Notes: generated by a model not told the origin, from the sequence alone. DNA of 64,000 nucleotides from Phycisphaerae bacterium (GCA_030615025.1 JAUXAB010000011.1:1-64000); one strand, 5' to 3'. Positions 1-9,298 are shown, numbered from the stretch's first letter. Made by a program: numbers and translations.

Positions 1-1
1 G

Positions 2-310
2 GTAATAATACAGAAGTCAGTGAGGGAAGGATTTTGTCTTGCTGTCACAGAGGCGCTTTGGAAGGGAACACCAGTTGTAGCCTCAAACGTAGGAGGTATC
101 CCTATCCAAATCGAGGATGGCGAAAATGGATTTTTGCTCGAACCAACAGATACGAAAGGATTTGCAGAAAGAGTCGTTCATCTGCTTAAGAATCCAAGCG
201 AAGCCGAAAGTATGGCGGAAAAGGCGAAAGAAACTGTAAGACAAAAATTTCTCATAACCAGATTATTATCTGATTACCTGTATATGCTGAACTCTATAAT
301 GGGCAAGTAG
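2..310 (+). CDS. GT4-family glycosyltransferase, C-terminal fragment (TreT-like), cut by window edge
   Basis: The frame is open from the left edge, so only the last 102 residues are present. They hold the nucleotide-sugar binding half of a GT-B glycosyltransferase: the segment SVREGFCLAVTEALWKG followed by GTPVVASNVGGIP carries the conserved E-x7-E donor motif of GT4 enzymes. The wording (REGF, EALWKG, VGGI) is closest to trehalose glycosyl-transferring synthases, which use NDP-glucose and glucose, but this assignment comes from memory of the family and the acceptor-binding half is missing. The stop is TAG. No downstream operon partner is visible. Confidence 0.85.
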   Translation, partial: VIIQKSVREGFCLAVTEALWKGTPVVASNVGGIPIQIEDGENGFLLEPTDTKGFAERVVHLLKNPSEAESMAEKAKETVRQKFLITRLLSDYLYMLNSIMGK

Positions 311-469
311 GAGCCGGCTGAGTGCCTAATGCCGGACAATTGGTTGAGGTCCACGGTTCTTGTAAAGATATCCGAATTTGTGGGCGGCAAACGATAACCC
401 GCCCCGAAGGGCAAGGTTTCAGGTCCCGCCGGCCCAGATAAATACTTGTCCGCCGAAGGCGGATACGAG

Positions 470-592
470 CTATGAAATACGCTGTACGCTATACGCTAAA
501 CGCTATTTTCTTCCACGCTGTACGCTGTACGCTATACGCTATACGAGACGCTATACGCCATACGAAATACGCTCTACGCTACCCGCTGCTGT
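470..592. repeat. Degenerate short tandem repeat (ACGCTRTACGCT type)
   Basis: Imperfect copies of tacgctatacgc and gctgtacgctat follow one another with 1-4 base changes. Spacing is irregular, around 6-7 bases per unit. It looks like the slippage-type intergenic repeats common in planctomycete genomes; no protein is supported. Confidence 0.7.
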
Positions 593-597
593 ACTTT

Positions 598-790
598 TTA
601 TGCAAAACAAACCCAATTTTGATAAGGGCCAAAATAAACCTAACCCTTTATATACAAAAGATTTACGGAAATTTTACACCCCTTCGGACAATGAAAAACA
701 AAGCCAATACAAACCCAAAACAAACCCAATCAAACCCAATTTCAAACGGCGCACTTACTCATTGATAGGACCAAATCCAAATTCTTGAAT
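598..790 (+). repeat. MQNKPNF-type interspersed repeat, copy 1
   Basis: Read on the plus strand this gives FMQNKPNFDKGQNKPN and, later, KTNPIKPNF. The copy at 3327-3569 on the minus strand reads MQNEPNFPGSQMIVNK and KTNPNEPNQSQ. The shared aaacccaat-rich core and the same opening word mark one dispersed family. It is often annotated as a hypothetical gene, but lack of a ribosome site and low complexity favour a repeat. Confidence 0.6.
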
Positions 791-969
791 TTTCTCCTCA
801 AAAACCCGGCAGATACGAAAAATCCACCTAAAAACCTGATGCCCTCCCCTTACGATTTGCCCACAAATAAAATCCTTGCATTTGTGGCAGCCACAAAAGA
901 TAATAACAGTTAACTTTCGATAGAAAATTGAAAAATAACCAAAAGTAAATAATCGAAGGAGGTCCAGAA

Positions 970-1683
970 ATGAACGAAAACCAGGCCAAAGAAAGCAGTC
1001 TCGTTGATACTACCGATTGTCTCGAAGCCGTTGGGGTCTTCAGGGGATGGAAAAACTTCTTATTTATAATTATAATTTTGGGCCTTTTGCTGCTGCAGGC
1101 GTCCTTTTGGCTTGTAAATACCGGCTACGTTAAAACCGGTGATGAAATCAAAAGCGACTCACCTGCTGTCGAGGCCAAAGATACAGAGGAAACTAAAGAG
1201 GCGGCGAAAAAAGTAATCGGCGAGCCAAACCAGCCAACCGAGGCAGCACAGCAACAAAAAACCCCTCTCTTTGAGATAACATTCGAGCGGCTGGCCCGGC
1301 TCATCCAATTTGTCGACTTTGTGCTTATACTGGTGGCTATACTTTACTGCCTGATAATACTTTTTAGCTTAAAGGTCTCACTGCTGGGCAGACTCGGCGG
1401 AATAAACCATATCGCCAGAGCATTTTTCCTCTCGCTTGCCTTTATTGTTCTGCTGCTGCCGTGGCAGAGGTTCTTTCCCGGTATAGTTCTCGGAGCGATG
1501 TACACGGGTGACGAGCTACGAAGCCGCTGTGCCGCCGCCGAGGGCTATGATATATTTCATACAACATTGCACTATTTGCGGTTCACCGGCTATTGGCTGC
1601 TGGTGCTGTTACTGCTTATCTTCTCGTGGTGGCGCAGTTGCCGCTGGGCAAAGGCCATCCTTCGTCGGCTGGAGGTAATATAA
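970..1683 (+). CDS. Hypothetical four-helix inner-membrane protein
   Basis: A 237-residue protein with a strong ribosome site (AAGGAGG, 7 bases before ATG). Four hydrophobic segments are visible, around residues 29-50 (FLFIIIILGLLLLQASFWLV), 115-140 (VDFVLILVAILYCLIILFSL), 157-175 (FFLSLAFIVLLLPW) and 209-228 (YWLLVLLLLIFSWW). A charged, Glu/Lys-rich loop of about 50 residues lies between helices 1 and 2. It ends in a basic tail (KAILRRLEV). It belongs to no family I recognise; membrane location is the only supported statement. It stands alone between repeat-filled spacers. Confidence 0.75.
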   Translation: MNENQAKESSLVDTTDCLEAVGVFRGWKNFLFIIIILGLLLLQASFWLVNTGYVKTGDEIKSDSPAVEAKDTEETKEAAKKVIGEPNQPTEAAQQQKTPLFEITFERLARLIQFVDFVLILVAILYCLIILFSLKVSLLGRLGGINHIARAFFLSLAFIVLLLPWQRFFPGIVLGAMYTGDELRSRCAAAEGYDIFHTTLHYLRFTGYWLLVLLLLIFSWWRSCRWAKAILRRLEVI

Positions 1684-1788
1684 AAAGAATAGCCAGGGGC
1701 AAAGAACGCAGGGTCATAAAACTAACGCTAAAACCCTTTCAGGTTTTGGTAGGTCGGGTTGGTTAAATGATAATTGGTTAAATGGTTT

Positions 1789-2077
1789 CCAATTACCAAT
1801 CACCAATTACCAATCACCAGTTACCAATCACCAGTTACCAGTTACCAATTACCAGTTACCAATTACCAGTTACCAATTACCAGTTACCAATTACCAGTTA
1901 CCAATCACCAGTTACCAATTACCAATTACCAGTTACCAATTACCAGTTACCAATTACCAGTTGCCAGTTACCAGTTACCAATTACCAGTTACCAATTACC
2001 AGTTACCAATTACCAGTTACCAATTACCAGTTACCAGTTACCAGTTACCAATTACCAGTTACCAATCACCAGTTACC
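1789..2077. repeat. Heptamer tandem array (ACCARTT), about 41 units
   Basis: About 290 bases consist almost wholly of 7-base units accagtt, accaatt and accaatc in mixed order. Because 7 and 3 are coprime, every frame translates as a YQLPITN-like heptapeptide series, so apparent proteins here are artefacts. The array runs directly into the 3' end of the URO-D gene on the other strand and supplies its last codons and stop. Confidence 0.95.
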
Positions 2078-3097
2078 ATGTGAGAGAGCGTAATCTGTGA
2101 GTACACGTAAGTTTTCAGGCGGAGTGTCACGAGTAACTTCACAGCCGGCACCAACAATAAAATTGCTGCCCGCCTCTTTATGGCATTGCTCTATTGCTTG
2201 ATATATTTTCTCCGGTGTGCCATTCCGAAGGACCGATACAGGGTCGATATTGCCGCAGATAATCTGAGCCTGCCCCATTTTTTCCCGAGCATCCGAGACC
2301 TCGACAAGATAGTCCAGGTCAACGATTTCACAACCCAGACGCCCAATATTTTCGAGAATGGCCCGCGTGTTGCCGCAAATATGCAGCCGTACAGCAGCCC
2401 CCAGCTTGTGGACGCCGTCTATCAGCTTCTTTTCATAGGGCCAGACAAATTCTTCATATAGCTGGGGGCCAACAAGAGAAGCTGCGGCATCCCCCATGCC
2501 CATCACGTCCACACCCGCTTCAATCTGGAACTTAGCAAAGTTCAGTTCCATTTCATTTGCAAATTCGAACAGGTCACGAATAAAGCCGGGATCATCATAG
2601 AAGTCCATCATTAAAGTATCGATGCCGCGCAGATCGGCACCCTCAGCACAAGGCCCTTCAATCCAGCCTTCGATAATCTTATCGTCGCCTATTTTGTCCT
2701 TAAAAAGCGCAACCGCTTCGACCCTATCCTGCATTCGGCACGCGCCTTGAACATCGGGCATTTTCAGAGAGGCCAGTTTGGTCTTATCGGCCAGCAATGC
2801 ATTATGATTATCGATAGCCGGCGGAGAATTTTCTGAATAGATGATTGAGGCTCCACAGTCCGCCGCCTCACGGGTAGGGTCGGATATAACAGAGACATGG
2901 TCGAAATCGAAATCTTGCGCTATTCTCAACTGGCCCTCGACCAAAACTCTATGGTCGGTCGCGTAGTCATAGTACTTTTTGCCGATACGGTCACAGGCAA
3001 ATTGCATGGTGATAGGCATAAGAGGCAAATGGTCTACCTGCCCGCCGCGGAGCCTCGTAAAGATGCGTTCTCGACTGGTTGTATGTTTTTCGTTCAT
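2066..3097 (-). CDS. Uroporphyrinogen decarboxylase (URO-D) family protein, MtaA/CmuA-like
   Basis: A TIM-barrel URO-D family protein of 343 residues. The motif HICGNT followed downstream by GCEVTRDTP matches the His-x-Cys...Cys zinc site of the corrinoid:CoM methyltransferase branch (MtaA, CmuA) rather than haem-pathway HemE, which lacks this site. Similar genes are numerous in planctomycetes, where they are thought to act in demethylation of small metabolites; the substrate cannot be told. I start it at ATG 3097 (MNEKHTTS); an in-frame ATG at 3118 lies within a TATAAT-like stretch and has no ribosome site. The last residues GNW and the stop are encoded by the adjoining heptamer array. Confidence 0.85.
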   Translation of the reverse strand: MNEKHTTSRERIFTRLRGGQVDHLPLMPITMQFACDRIGKKYYDYATDHRVLVEGQLRIAQDFDFDHVSVISDPTREAADCGASIIYSENSPPAIDNHNALLADKTKLASLKMPDVQGACRMQDRVEAVALFKDKIGDDKIIEGWIEGPCAEGADLRGIDTLMMDFYDDPGFIRDLFEFANEMELNFAKFQIEAGVDVMGMGDAAASLVGPQLYEEFVWPYEKKLIDGVHKLGAAVRLHICGNTRAILENIGRLGCEIVDLDYLVEVSDAREKMGQAQIICGNIDPVSVLRNGTPEKIYQAIEQCHKEAGSNFIVGAGCEVTRDTPPENLRVLTDYALSHGNW

Positions 3098-3326
3098 AGT
3101 TTTCTGACCTATGTGCATATCATTATAGAACCAACGCGGCCAATATTGTTACAAAAAACAGGTGCCAATCTCTACTTAGTTTTCATATTTCTGAGTTTCT
3201 ATTCAATCACGCTATGCTTAGCCTCGGTTTACAGATATTTCTGCTCCTCACCGCTGCGGTTCAAATCGACACCGTCCGCTCTCAGCACATCCAGTAAATC
3301 AGCGCCGGCCGTCCCGCCGTTAATCG

Positions 3327-3569
3327 TCAAACGCAGCAGCATTTTTTTGCCTCTGAAATTGGCTTTAATTGGCTTTGTTTGGCTTTGTATTGGGTTTGTT
3401 TTGGCATTGTATTGGCTTTAATTGGCTTTAATTGGCTTTGATTGGGTTCGTTTGGGTTCGTTTTGGGTTCGTTTTTCCCGCGTTGACCAAGTGTCTTATT
3501 TTCATAATCCTTTGTTATCGCTTTATTTACAATCATTTGACTTCCCGGGAAATTGGGTTCGTTTTGCAT
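3327..3569 (-). repeat. MQNKPNF-type interspersed repeat, copy 2
   Basis: The minus strand reads MQNEPNFPGSQMIVNK, then YENKTLGQRGKNEPKTNP and a series of Q-K/P-rich words from repeated ttggctttaattggctttg units. It is related to the plus-strand copy at 598-790. An 80-codon frame is open but shows no ribosome site or globular composition. Confidence 0.65.
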
Positions 3570-4352
3570 AAAAAGGTGCGATTTGTAGAGGACTCTCTAC
3601 AGTTGTAAAGGAAAGAAGGCATAGCCACAAAGGCACTAAGGCACAAAGTGGATTTTGGGACGTTTAGGCGGTTTGGGAGTATTTGGGCTTCGGTAGCCAT
3701 GTGTAACACCCCTTTCTGACTGAAATGTCTATTAAACTGACGCCTGCTGGCGTCTCGTGTTTACTTACAGGTAAACATACGAGCATATTAACATATTATC
3801 AAACAAAAGTCAACAAAAAAATAAAAAAAAGTGCTTTATTTAACCGCAGATCCATTCGACTACTTCGACAAGCTCAGTGTAAACAAGCTCAGGACAAGTT
3901 TTTTGTTTTCAGTTTGACAATTGTAACAATACTATATAAGTATATGCATATATACTTATGGACTGCTTTAAGAATCGTGGTTTTTGAAAGAGGGCGTTGT
4001 GGTTTTTGAAAGAGGGATTTGGGGTGGAGATTTTTTTATTTTTTTCAGATTTGGCCGGGTACTATGTGCGCTTTTGGTCGCGCATTTTACCTATTTTAAC
4101 GCGCCACAGAGACACAAAGGCACGAAGAATATAGCCACAGAGAACAAAGAGAGAAAAAAGTTTATCAGGTAATCAGGTAAACAGGAAGTGGATATCAGGG
4201 GGACAGGATAACAGGAGTTTTAGCCACAAAAAAGCCCAAAATGCACAAAAGGCACAAAAAAATGACCAAAAAAGTGCTTTATTAAACCGCAGATTACACA
4301 GATTTTTAACCGCAGATTGAGCAGATTATTACGGATTACAGGCGGCGAAAGA

Positions 4353-4415
4353 CCCCAATGAGATAACGCTTCGCTATCTCACCCCGATGAGATAACGCTT
4401 TGCTATCTCATGGGG
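4353..4415. repeat. Tandem pair of 23-bp hairpins
   Basis: Two near-identical palindromes lie at 4359-4381 and 4388-4410, each tgagata-acg-ctt(c/t)gc-tatctca, differing at one loop base. The outer cccca/tgggg arms could pair both into one larger structure. A truncated relative (agataacgctt) is at 6298-6308. Confidence 0.75.
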
Positions 4416-4568
4416 TAAACGGGGCAGGGATTAGAGGATTTGAACAGGAGAACAGGGCAGGGGGCATAGCTGTTTTTTTCTCTTGAATTGTTATATCCCC
4501 CGTGCTATAGCCACTTGTGTATATTGTAATTGATTTTCCTTTCATTTTATCATTTGGAGGTTATTGCC

Positions 4569-6002
4569 ATGTGTGAACACTGTACACGACGGGAGTTCCT
4601 GGGAGCAGGAGTGGCCAGTGGGATGATTCTCGCAGGCGCAACATGGACGCACACCTGGGCTTCGCAATCACCGCCTGCCCAAATCCGGGGAAAGTCACGA
4701 ATCTGCGTCGTCTTCACCGGCACGCCCGTACCGGAGGACCGCAATTGGGGAGCCGACGCCGGGCAAATAGAGGCCATGAAAAGCCGGCTGGCCAAGGCGG
4801 AAAAGAAGCTGGGAAACATCGAACTAATAATTGGGCAGTCGAGGAATGCCCAGCAAACGGCAGCTCTGTTAGAAAAGGCGGGGCCGGGGGCACCGGTCCT
4901 TGCGATCAACGTGCAAAACTTTGCCTTAACAAGGGTAGTGAAGCCGATTCTTGACGGGTCGCATCCCATGGTGTTTTTCTCACTGCCGGCCAGCGGTCAC
5001 GATTGGATGTATGCTCCCCGTTGGCATAGTAGGGGACATCGCGTCACCCTTCTGGCCAGCAGAGACTACGACGAGCTCGAACGAGCCCTTCGTCTGCTGA
5101 GGGTAATTCCTATGATGAAGCAGACTCGGATCCTCCTGTTCCCTCCGGCCCGAGGTACGAAGCCTGCCCAGTCTCCGGATCAAGTCAAGAAGCGTTTGGG
5201 TGCCGATGTCGTAGCCATAGAAGAGAAGACCTTCGACGAGATGATTTCCGCCGCGGAAGACAACGCCGTTCGAGCCGAGATCAACCGCTGGACAAAGAAC
5301 GCGAAGGAAATCATTGAACCGAACAAAGAGGACATCAGAAAGGCCGCCCGCGTCAGTGTGGCGCTGCAACGCTTAATGGAGCAGGAAAGGGCCCAAGGAT
5401 TAGCTGTGGGCACGTGTATGGGATGGTTGTCAAAAGGATTTCCCTGCCTGGGATTTGCCCGTCTTCGCGACAACGGTATTCCCGCGGCGTGCGAGGGTGA
5501 CATGGACTCATTGTTGACCATGCTCCTGTTTCAATATATGATCGATCGTCCCGGATTCCAAGGCAACGCTACATTCGATACCTCTCGCAACGCTTTGTGG
5601 ACCGCCCATTGCACGGCACCGCTGAAGATGGATGGTCCCAATGGCAAGGAAGCGCCATACCTGCTGCGCGGGCATTCCGAGGTCGGCGGCAGCGGCTGTG
5701 TACCCGAAATCCAATACCGCCTTGGCGAGACCATCACCCGTACCAAGCTGATCAATTTAGATACGATACTGGCCTCGACGGGCAAGATCATCGAAGTTCC
5801 GGAGAAGTCGGTCCACGGTTGTCGCACCCAGATCGTCACCGAAGTTAGTGATGCAGCGAAGATGGCCGCCAACTGGAGCAGTGCCCTTGAGACCGAGGAC
5901 GCTATGACGCTGCTGCACCGTGTGGTGTTCTACGGCGACCACATGGAAAACGTGCACCACCTCGCACGGTTGATGGACATGAAAGTTGTCCAGGAAGGCT
6001 GA
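4569..6002 (+). CDS. Tat-exported sugar-isomerase-like protein (L-fucose isomerase C-terminal-type)
   Basis: A 477-residue protein starting at ATG 4569, with GGAGG 8 bases upstream. The N-terminus MCEHCTRREFLGAG is a twin-arginine signal, followed by a hydrophobic stretch and an Ala-rich cleavage region. The body resembles FucI/AraA-type isomerases: the C-terminal half has ACEGDMDSLLT (candidate metal Glu and Asp), then NALWTAHCTAP with a conserved His, and HSEVGGSGCV. Those enzymes interconvert aldoses and ketoses in the cytoplasm, so export is unusual and catalysis is unproven. It converges on the two enolase-superfamily genes, suggesting a shared role in uronate or deoxysugar metabolism. 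Confidence 0.7.
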   Translation: MCEHCTRREFLGAGVASGMILAGATWTHTWASQSPPAQIRGKSRICVVFTGTPVPEDRNWGADAGQIEAMKSRLAKAEKKLGNIELIIGQSRNAQQTAALLEKAGPGAPVLAINVQNFALTRVVKPILDGSHPMVFFSLPASGHDWMYAPRWHSRGHRVTLLASRDYDELERALRLLRVIPMMKQTRILLFPPARGTKPAQSPDQVKKRLGADVVAIEEKTFDEMISAAEDNAVRAEINRWTKNAKEIIEPNKEDIRKAARVSVALQRLMEQERAQGLAVGTCMGWLSKGFPCLGFARLRDNGIPAACEGDMDSLLTMLLFQYMIDRPGFQGNATFDTSRNALWTAHCTAPLKMDGPNGKEAPYLLRGHSEVGGSGCVPEIQYRLGETITRTKLINLDTILASTGKIIEVPEKSVHGCRTQIVTEVSDAAKMAANWSSALETEDAMTLLHRVVFYGDHMENVHHLARLMDMKVVQEG

Positions 6003-6308
6003 ACGAACAACTGAATTGCGAATCTTAGGATACCGTGAAGCGTGAAGCGATAATTTCATATTTCAGATCTCATATTTCAAATTCAGTTGGCAGTCTCCGT
6101 TTCGTTTACTGAACCAGTCCACTATTGTTCTGTTCGAGCCGCTTAAGTACGTTTTGCGTGCATCCGGCGTAGAAGTGACCTTGCTTCTGTGAAAACAGAA
6201 CATCCACATAGTTGTACCTGACCATATTATCTCTTACCTCAGGCGATTCAATGAGAGATTGGGCTCAAAGATGTACCACGCCATTAGACCCCGGTTAGAT
6301 AACGCTTA
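6003..6308. other. Convergent intergenic region
   Basis: About 300 bases between convergent genes. A fragment of the agataacgctt repeat is at 6298. I see no clear terminator hairpin and no gene. Confidence 0.5.
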
Positions 6309-7556
6309 CTATTCAACTACTTTGGCATCGCGAAGAATATTCGCCTCCGCGGTAATCCCAAGGCCGGGCCCGGTGGGTACGTTTATGGCACCATTTTTCA
6401 GCCGAAGAGGCGGATCGTACCAGGGCCCTGTCTTATCCAAGCCGCCCTTATACTCGTGGAAATCCCCGATGTTCGGCGTGCATGAGGCGAAGTGGAGCAC
6501 GTCAACGTAACCAACGCCGCCCCCGGACATGTGAGGTATAACAGTCATGCCCGCCTCAGCAGCCATACGAGCTACGCGGATGGCACGAATGAATCCGCCA
6601 TTATAATGCAGATCCGGCTGGACGATTTGCACCGCACTATTGTGGACCATCCAGCGAAAACGACGAAGGCTGGTTTCCTGCTCTCCGCCAGCGATGGGAA
6701 TCGAGAGGGCGTCGGCTACGCATTTGGTTTCTTCGAGGTGATCGAGGGGACAGGGCTCCTCGAACATATTGATGTTGTGGTCCTGCATAAGCTTGCCGAT
6801 CTCTGTGGCTTTACGGCAGTCGTAGGAACCATTTGCATCTGCGTATATAGTGACCTTGTCACCAAGGGCCTTACGCACAAGGCGAATCAGACCTTCGCTG
6901 CGGCCTGGCATCGAGTCGGCATTATTACTCATACGCCCGCCGACCTTGAACTTGATGGCTCCGGCTCCAGTTCGCTCAATGTGTTTCGCTAAGATGTCCA
7001 CCTCCTGCTGCGGTGTGGTGTGGCGATTGCCGCTGGCGACGTAGATGGGAATTCCACGGCGGATCACACCACCAAGCAGCTCACCGACGGATTTATCCAT
7101 TATCTTACCGAGAAGGTCCAGGATGCTGAATTCCACCCATGCAACGCAGCACCACAGGGCCACACCGGACAACTTGTAATTGCTGCGATAGACATATACT
7201 CCGTCAATAAGTGACTCAAGGTCACGGGCATCTTTGCCAATAAAAAAGGGTATAATCAACTGCTGCAGAATCGGGTATAGATATGCGGCGCGACTATTGG
7301 TGACGGCAATGCCGACAGCCCCATCGGTAGATGTCGTGCGAACAAGAAAGTCTCTTTGATTTCGCAGCAACTCAATTGAGGCAATTTTTACCGGCGATTT
7401 GATGGAAGCAATTTTTAGAACCGGCGCAGCAGCAGCTTTGTCCAGTTGAGCGAGGCTTTCCCTGCGAGGCCCAGCTGCGGACACATGGCTCCGCGCCATC
7501 GCACATACACCGGCACCGAGACCTGACTTGATAAAAATACGACGATTAAGCTTCAT
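6309..7556 (-). CDS. Tat-exported enolase-superfamily enzyme (mandelate racemase/dehydratase-like)
   Basis: A 415-residue protein, AGGAGG before ATG 7556. The N-terminus MKLNRRIFIKSGLGAG is a Tat signal. The catalytic barrel shows AIKFKVGG (Lys-x-Lys base), YADANGSYD (metal Asp), MFEEPCP (metal Glu), IAGGEQE (third acidic ligand), IVQPDLHYNGG and VIPHMSGGG (His acid/base). All key positions of the mandelate racemase subgroup are therefore present, so it should abstract an alpha-proton from a carboxylate sugar acid, as a dehydratase, racemase or cycloisomerase; the substrate cannot be told. It follows the paralogue at 7626-8864 after 69 bases and is probably co-transcribed with it. Confidence 0.85.
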   Translation of the reverse strand: MKLNRRIFIKSGLGAGVCAMARSHVSAAGPRRESLAQLDKAAAAPVLKIASIKSPVKIASIELLRNQRDFLVRTTSTDGAVGIAVTNSRAAYLYPILQQLIIPFFIGKDARDLESLIDGVYVYRSNYKLSGVALWCCVAWVEFSILDLLGKIMDKSVGELLGGVIRRGIPIYVASGNRHTTPQQEVDILAKHIERTGAGAIKFKVGGRMSNNADSMPGRSEGLIRLVRKALGDKVTIYADANGSYDCRKATEIGKLMQDHNINMFEEPCPLDHLEETKCVADALSIPIAGGEQETSLRRFRWMVHNSAVQIVQPDLHYNGGFIRAIRVARMAAEAGMTVIPHMSGGGVGYVDVLHFASCTPNIGDFHEYKGGLDKTGPWYDPPLRLKNGAINVPTGPGLGITAEANILRDAKVVE

Positions 7557-7625
7557 TGTGAGCCTCCTGCGGTTTTAGTTAACTCTGTTGGCGACATTTA
7601 CTATCAGATACGTTTGGACGTTGGT

Positions 7626-8864
7626 TCAGTCAAAGAAACCAGAACCGCTCCCCAGGTTCTTTCGACACACATCCTCATTCAGTTCTATACCCAGTCCAGG
7701 TTTGTTGGGGATTTCCAGGTACCCATCTTTGTAGATTGGGCCATCGCGTTTTATAATGTCCTGCCAGTAAGGCAACTCCACGCTGTCGGATTCGAGGGCT
7801 ATGAAGGAGCGGATAGCCATGCAGGCGTGCCCCGAAGCGATGGTTCCGACCGGCGAGCACATGTTATGGCAGAGCATGTTAATATAGTACAGGTCGGCCC
7901 AGTCTGCGATTCTTTTTATCTCAAGAAGGCCGCCGCACTTTTGCGTGTCCGGCTGGATGATGTCGCATGCCTGCTTTTCGATGAACGGGCGAAATGCCTG
8001 GCGTGTGAACAGGTTTTCACCGGTCGCAATGGGGACTTTGCTGACGGCGGTCAGCCGGGCGAAGGCGTCGGCGTTTTCAGGTGGCATAGGGTCCTCAAGA
8101 AACCACAAATTAAGGTGTTCGATCATTTGAACGAAGCGAATCGCGTCGCGGGTGTTGTATCCCCAGTGCAGATCGACACCCAGTGGAAAGTCGGGCCCAA
8201 GTTCGGCCCTAATGGCCTCCAGTATTTTCACCCATGCCTTCATATCCTGCGATGAAAGTGTGCGGTTCCATCTCTCACCGCGGAACCGGTTCAGGTCGAA
8301 CTTCATAGCTTTGAAGCCATAGGCTTTTGACCGCTGTGCTTCCTGGACCCACGGTTTTGGATCGAGAGTATTTGGTGAACCGGTATCGTGATAAATCAGC
8401 AGTTTGTTGCGAAACTTGCCGCCCAAAAGGACATACACAGGGACGTTGAGTATCTTACCGGCCAGGTCCCACAGGGCCGTTTCAATCCCTGAGATTGCGC
8501 CAGTAAGCGAACCCGAGCGAGAACCTTGTCCAACGCCCGCATCCATCATCCTGTGCCACAAATAATCCACCTGCAGCGGGTCCTGACCGATGATTTGTCG
8601 CTTGATACTGTTGATGTGACTGATAATCCCGGCACGGTTATAGGCTTCACCAAGGCCGTAGAGACCGGAGTCGGTAGTCACCTTTACCAGGTGCGCATCG
8701 TAATAGGTCAACCTCACAGAGGCGGTCTTGACATCACGAATTTTTACTTTTCCTAATTCGGTGGCGGCCTTAGGTACCGCCTGCACTATTCGGGACCTTT
8801 CGGCCAGAAAACCCGCTGCCGCGATACCACCGGCTGCAGCAAAAAACTTTCTGCGATTTAGCAT
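7626..8864 (-). CDS. Tat-exported enolase-superfamily enzyme (galactonate dehydratase-like)
   Basis: A 412-residue protein with AAGGAGGT before ATG 8864. MLNRRKFFAAAGG is a Tat signal. Barrel motifs in order: MKFDLN (base region), GVDLHWGY (Asp ligand), FLEDPMPPEN (Glu), ATGENLFTR (Glu) and CHNMCSPVG (catalytic His region). The set LEDP / TGEN / QPDTQKCGG resembles D-galactonate/arabinonate dehydratases, which remove water from sugar acids to give 2-keto-3-deoxy acids. It is first in a two-gene minus-strand operon with another enolase-superfamily protein. The Tat signal is odd, since characterised relatives are cytoplasmic. Confidence 0.85.
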   Translation of the reverse strand: MLNRRKFFAAAGGIAAAGFLAERSRIVQAVPKAATELGKVKIRDVKTASVRLTYYDAHLVKVTTDSGLYGLGEAYNRAGIISHINSIKRQIIGQDPLQVDYLWHRMMDAGVGQGSRSGSLTGAISGIETALWDLAGKILNVPVYVLLGGKFRNKLLIYHDTGSPNTLDPKPWVQEAQRSKAYGFKAMKFDLNRFRGERWNRTLSSQDMKAWVKILEAIRAELGPDFPLGVDLHWGYNTRDAIRFVQMIEHLNLWFLEDPMPPENADAFARLTAVSKVPIATGENLFTRQAFRPFIEKQACDIIQPDTQKCGGLLEIKRIADWADLYYINMLCHNMCSPVGTIASGHACMAIRSFIALESDSVELPYWQDIIKRDGPIYKDGYLEIPNKPGLGIELNEDVCRKNLGSGSGFFD

Positions 8865-9298
8865 TGGCTTACCTCCTTATTGCGATTCTTCAGAAACGAT
8901 AGATTATCTGCAAAAGATACCTTTCTCATCTTCCGGCGTCCCCTCCGAACCACCGACCTCCTCTGTATAACTCATCGTTGCAGCTTCACCACAACATACG
9001 GCACTTCTTGTTCCAAAACGGGATTTGAAAGAACCGAATGCACGTCAGTTAGCATTAGCAATTGTTGAGATATACCAAACTTCGCTGAAAATAACAAGCC
9101 CGGATTTTATGTATTTGCTTATTCAGGAGAAGCCATTCTCACAAAATTTCGCTGGCAAATGTTACAAAATCTTGCTACACTACCGCTGTCTCGTGTTTTC
9201 ACCCCGCACCAATTAGACGCGAGCCCCGTAAGACCAACGGCTAACTTACGGGGTGAGCCTAAGCTCAATTGGTGGGGGGTGAGAGGGTAAAAGCTCAG
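8865..9298. other. Divergent promoter region
   Basis: This 430-base spacer separates the minus-strand enolase operon from the plus-strand PD40 gene and must hold both promoters. Short open frames here overlap each other and look accidental. Its main feature is the nested inverted repeat at 9201-9280. Confidence 0.55.
9201..9280 (+). promoter_or_regulatory. Nested inverted repeat in leader of PD40 gene
   Basis: Outer arms accccgcaccaatt (9201-9214) and aattggtggggggt (9267-9280) pair at 13 of 14 positions; inner arms ccccgtaag (9224-9232) and cttacgggg (9245-9253) pair perfectly. The structure ends about 18 bases before the start codon and its 3' arm lies next to the G-rich ribosome site, so it could mask translation, act as an attenuator, or be a mobile repeat. 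Confidence 0.6.

Larger units (their letters stand above)
311..969. other. Repeat-rich intergenic region, no convincing gene
   Basis: The 660 bases hold low-complexity and interspersed repeats rather than a gene. A short piece at 441-451 (aatacttgtcc) recurs at 52,783. Open frames here are made of the repeats and lack ribosome sites. Confidence 0.7.
3119..4568. other. Repeat-filled intergenic region
   Basis: This 1.4 kb has no supportable gene. Besides the repeats listed separately it holds fragments typical of dispersed planctomycete repeats: accgcagat pieces near 3843 and 4285-4320, a ttcgacaagctcagtg piece near 3865, and cacaaaggcacraag pieces near 3626 and 4112. At 3888-3899 ctcaggacaagt is the exact complement of 52,786-52,797. 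An AT-rich stretch near 3930-3960 could contain the promoter region for the gene at 4569. Confidence 0.65.

Noticed and set aside
1774-2100. Two long open frames encoding YQLPITN-like repeats
   Set aside because: They are produced by the 7-base array in every frame and have no ribosome site.
4550-6059. Minus-strand open frames opposite the sugar-isomerase-like gene
   Set aside because: They lie fully inside a well-supported plus-strand gene with a Tat signal and ribosome site; no domains are seen.
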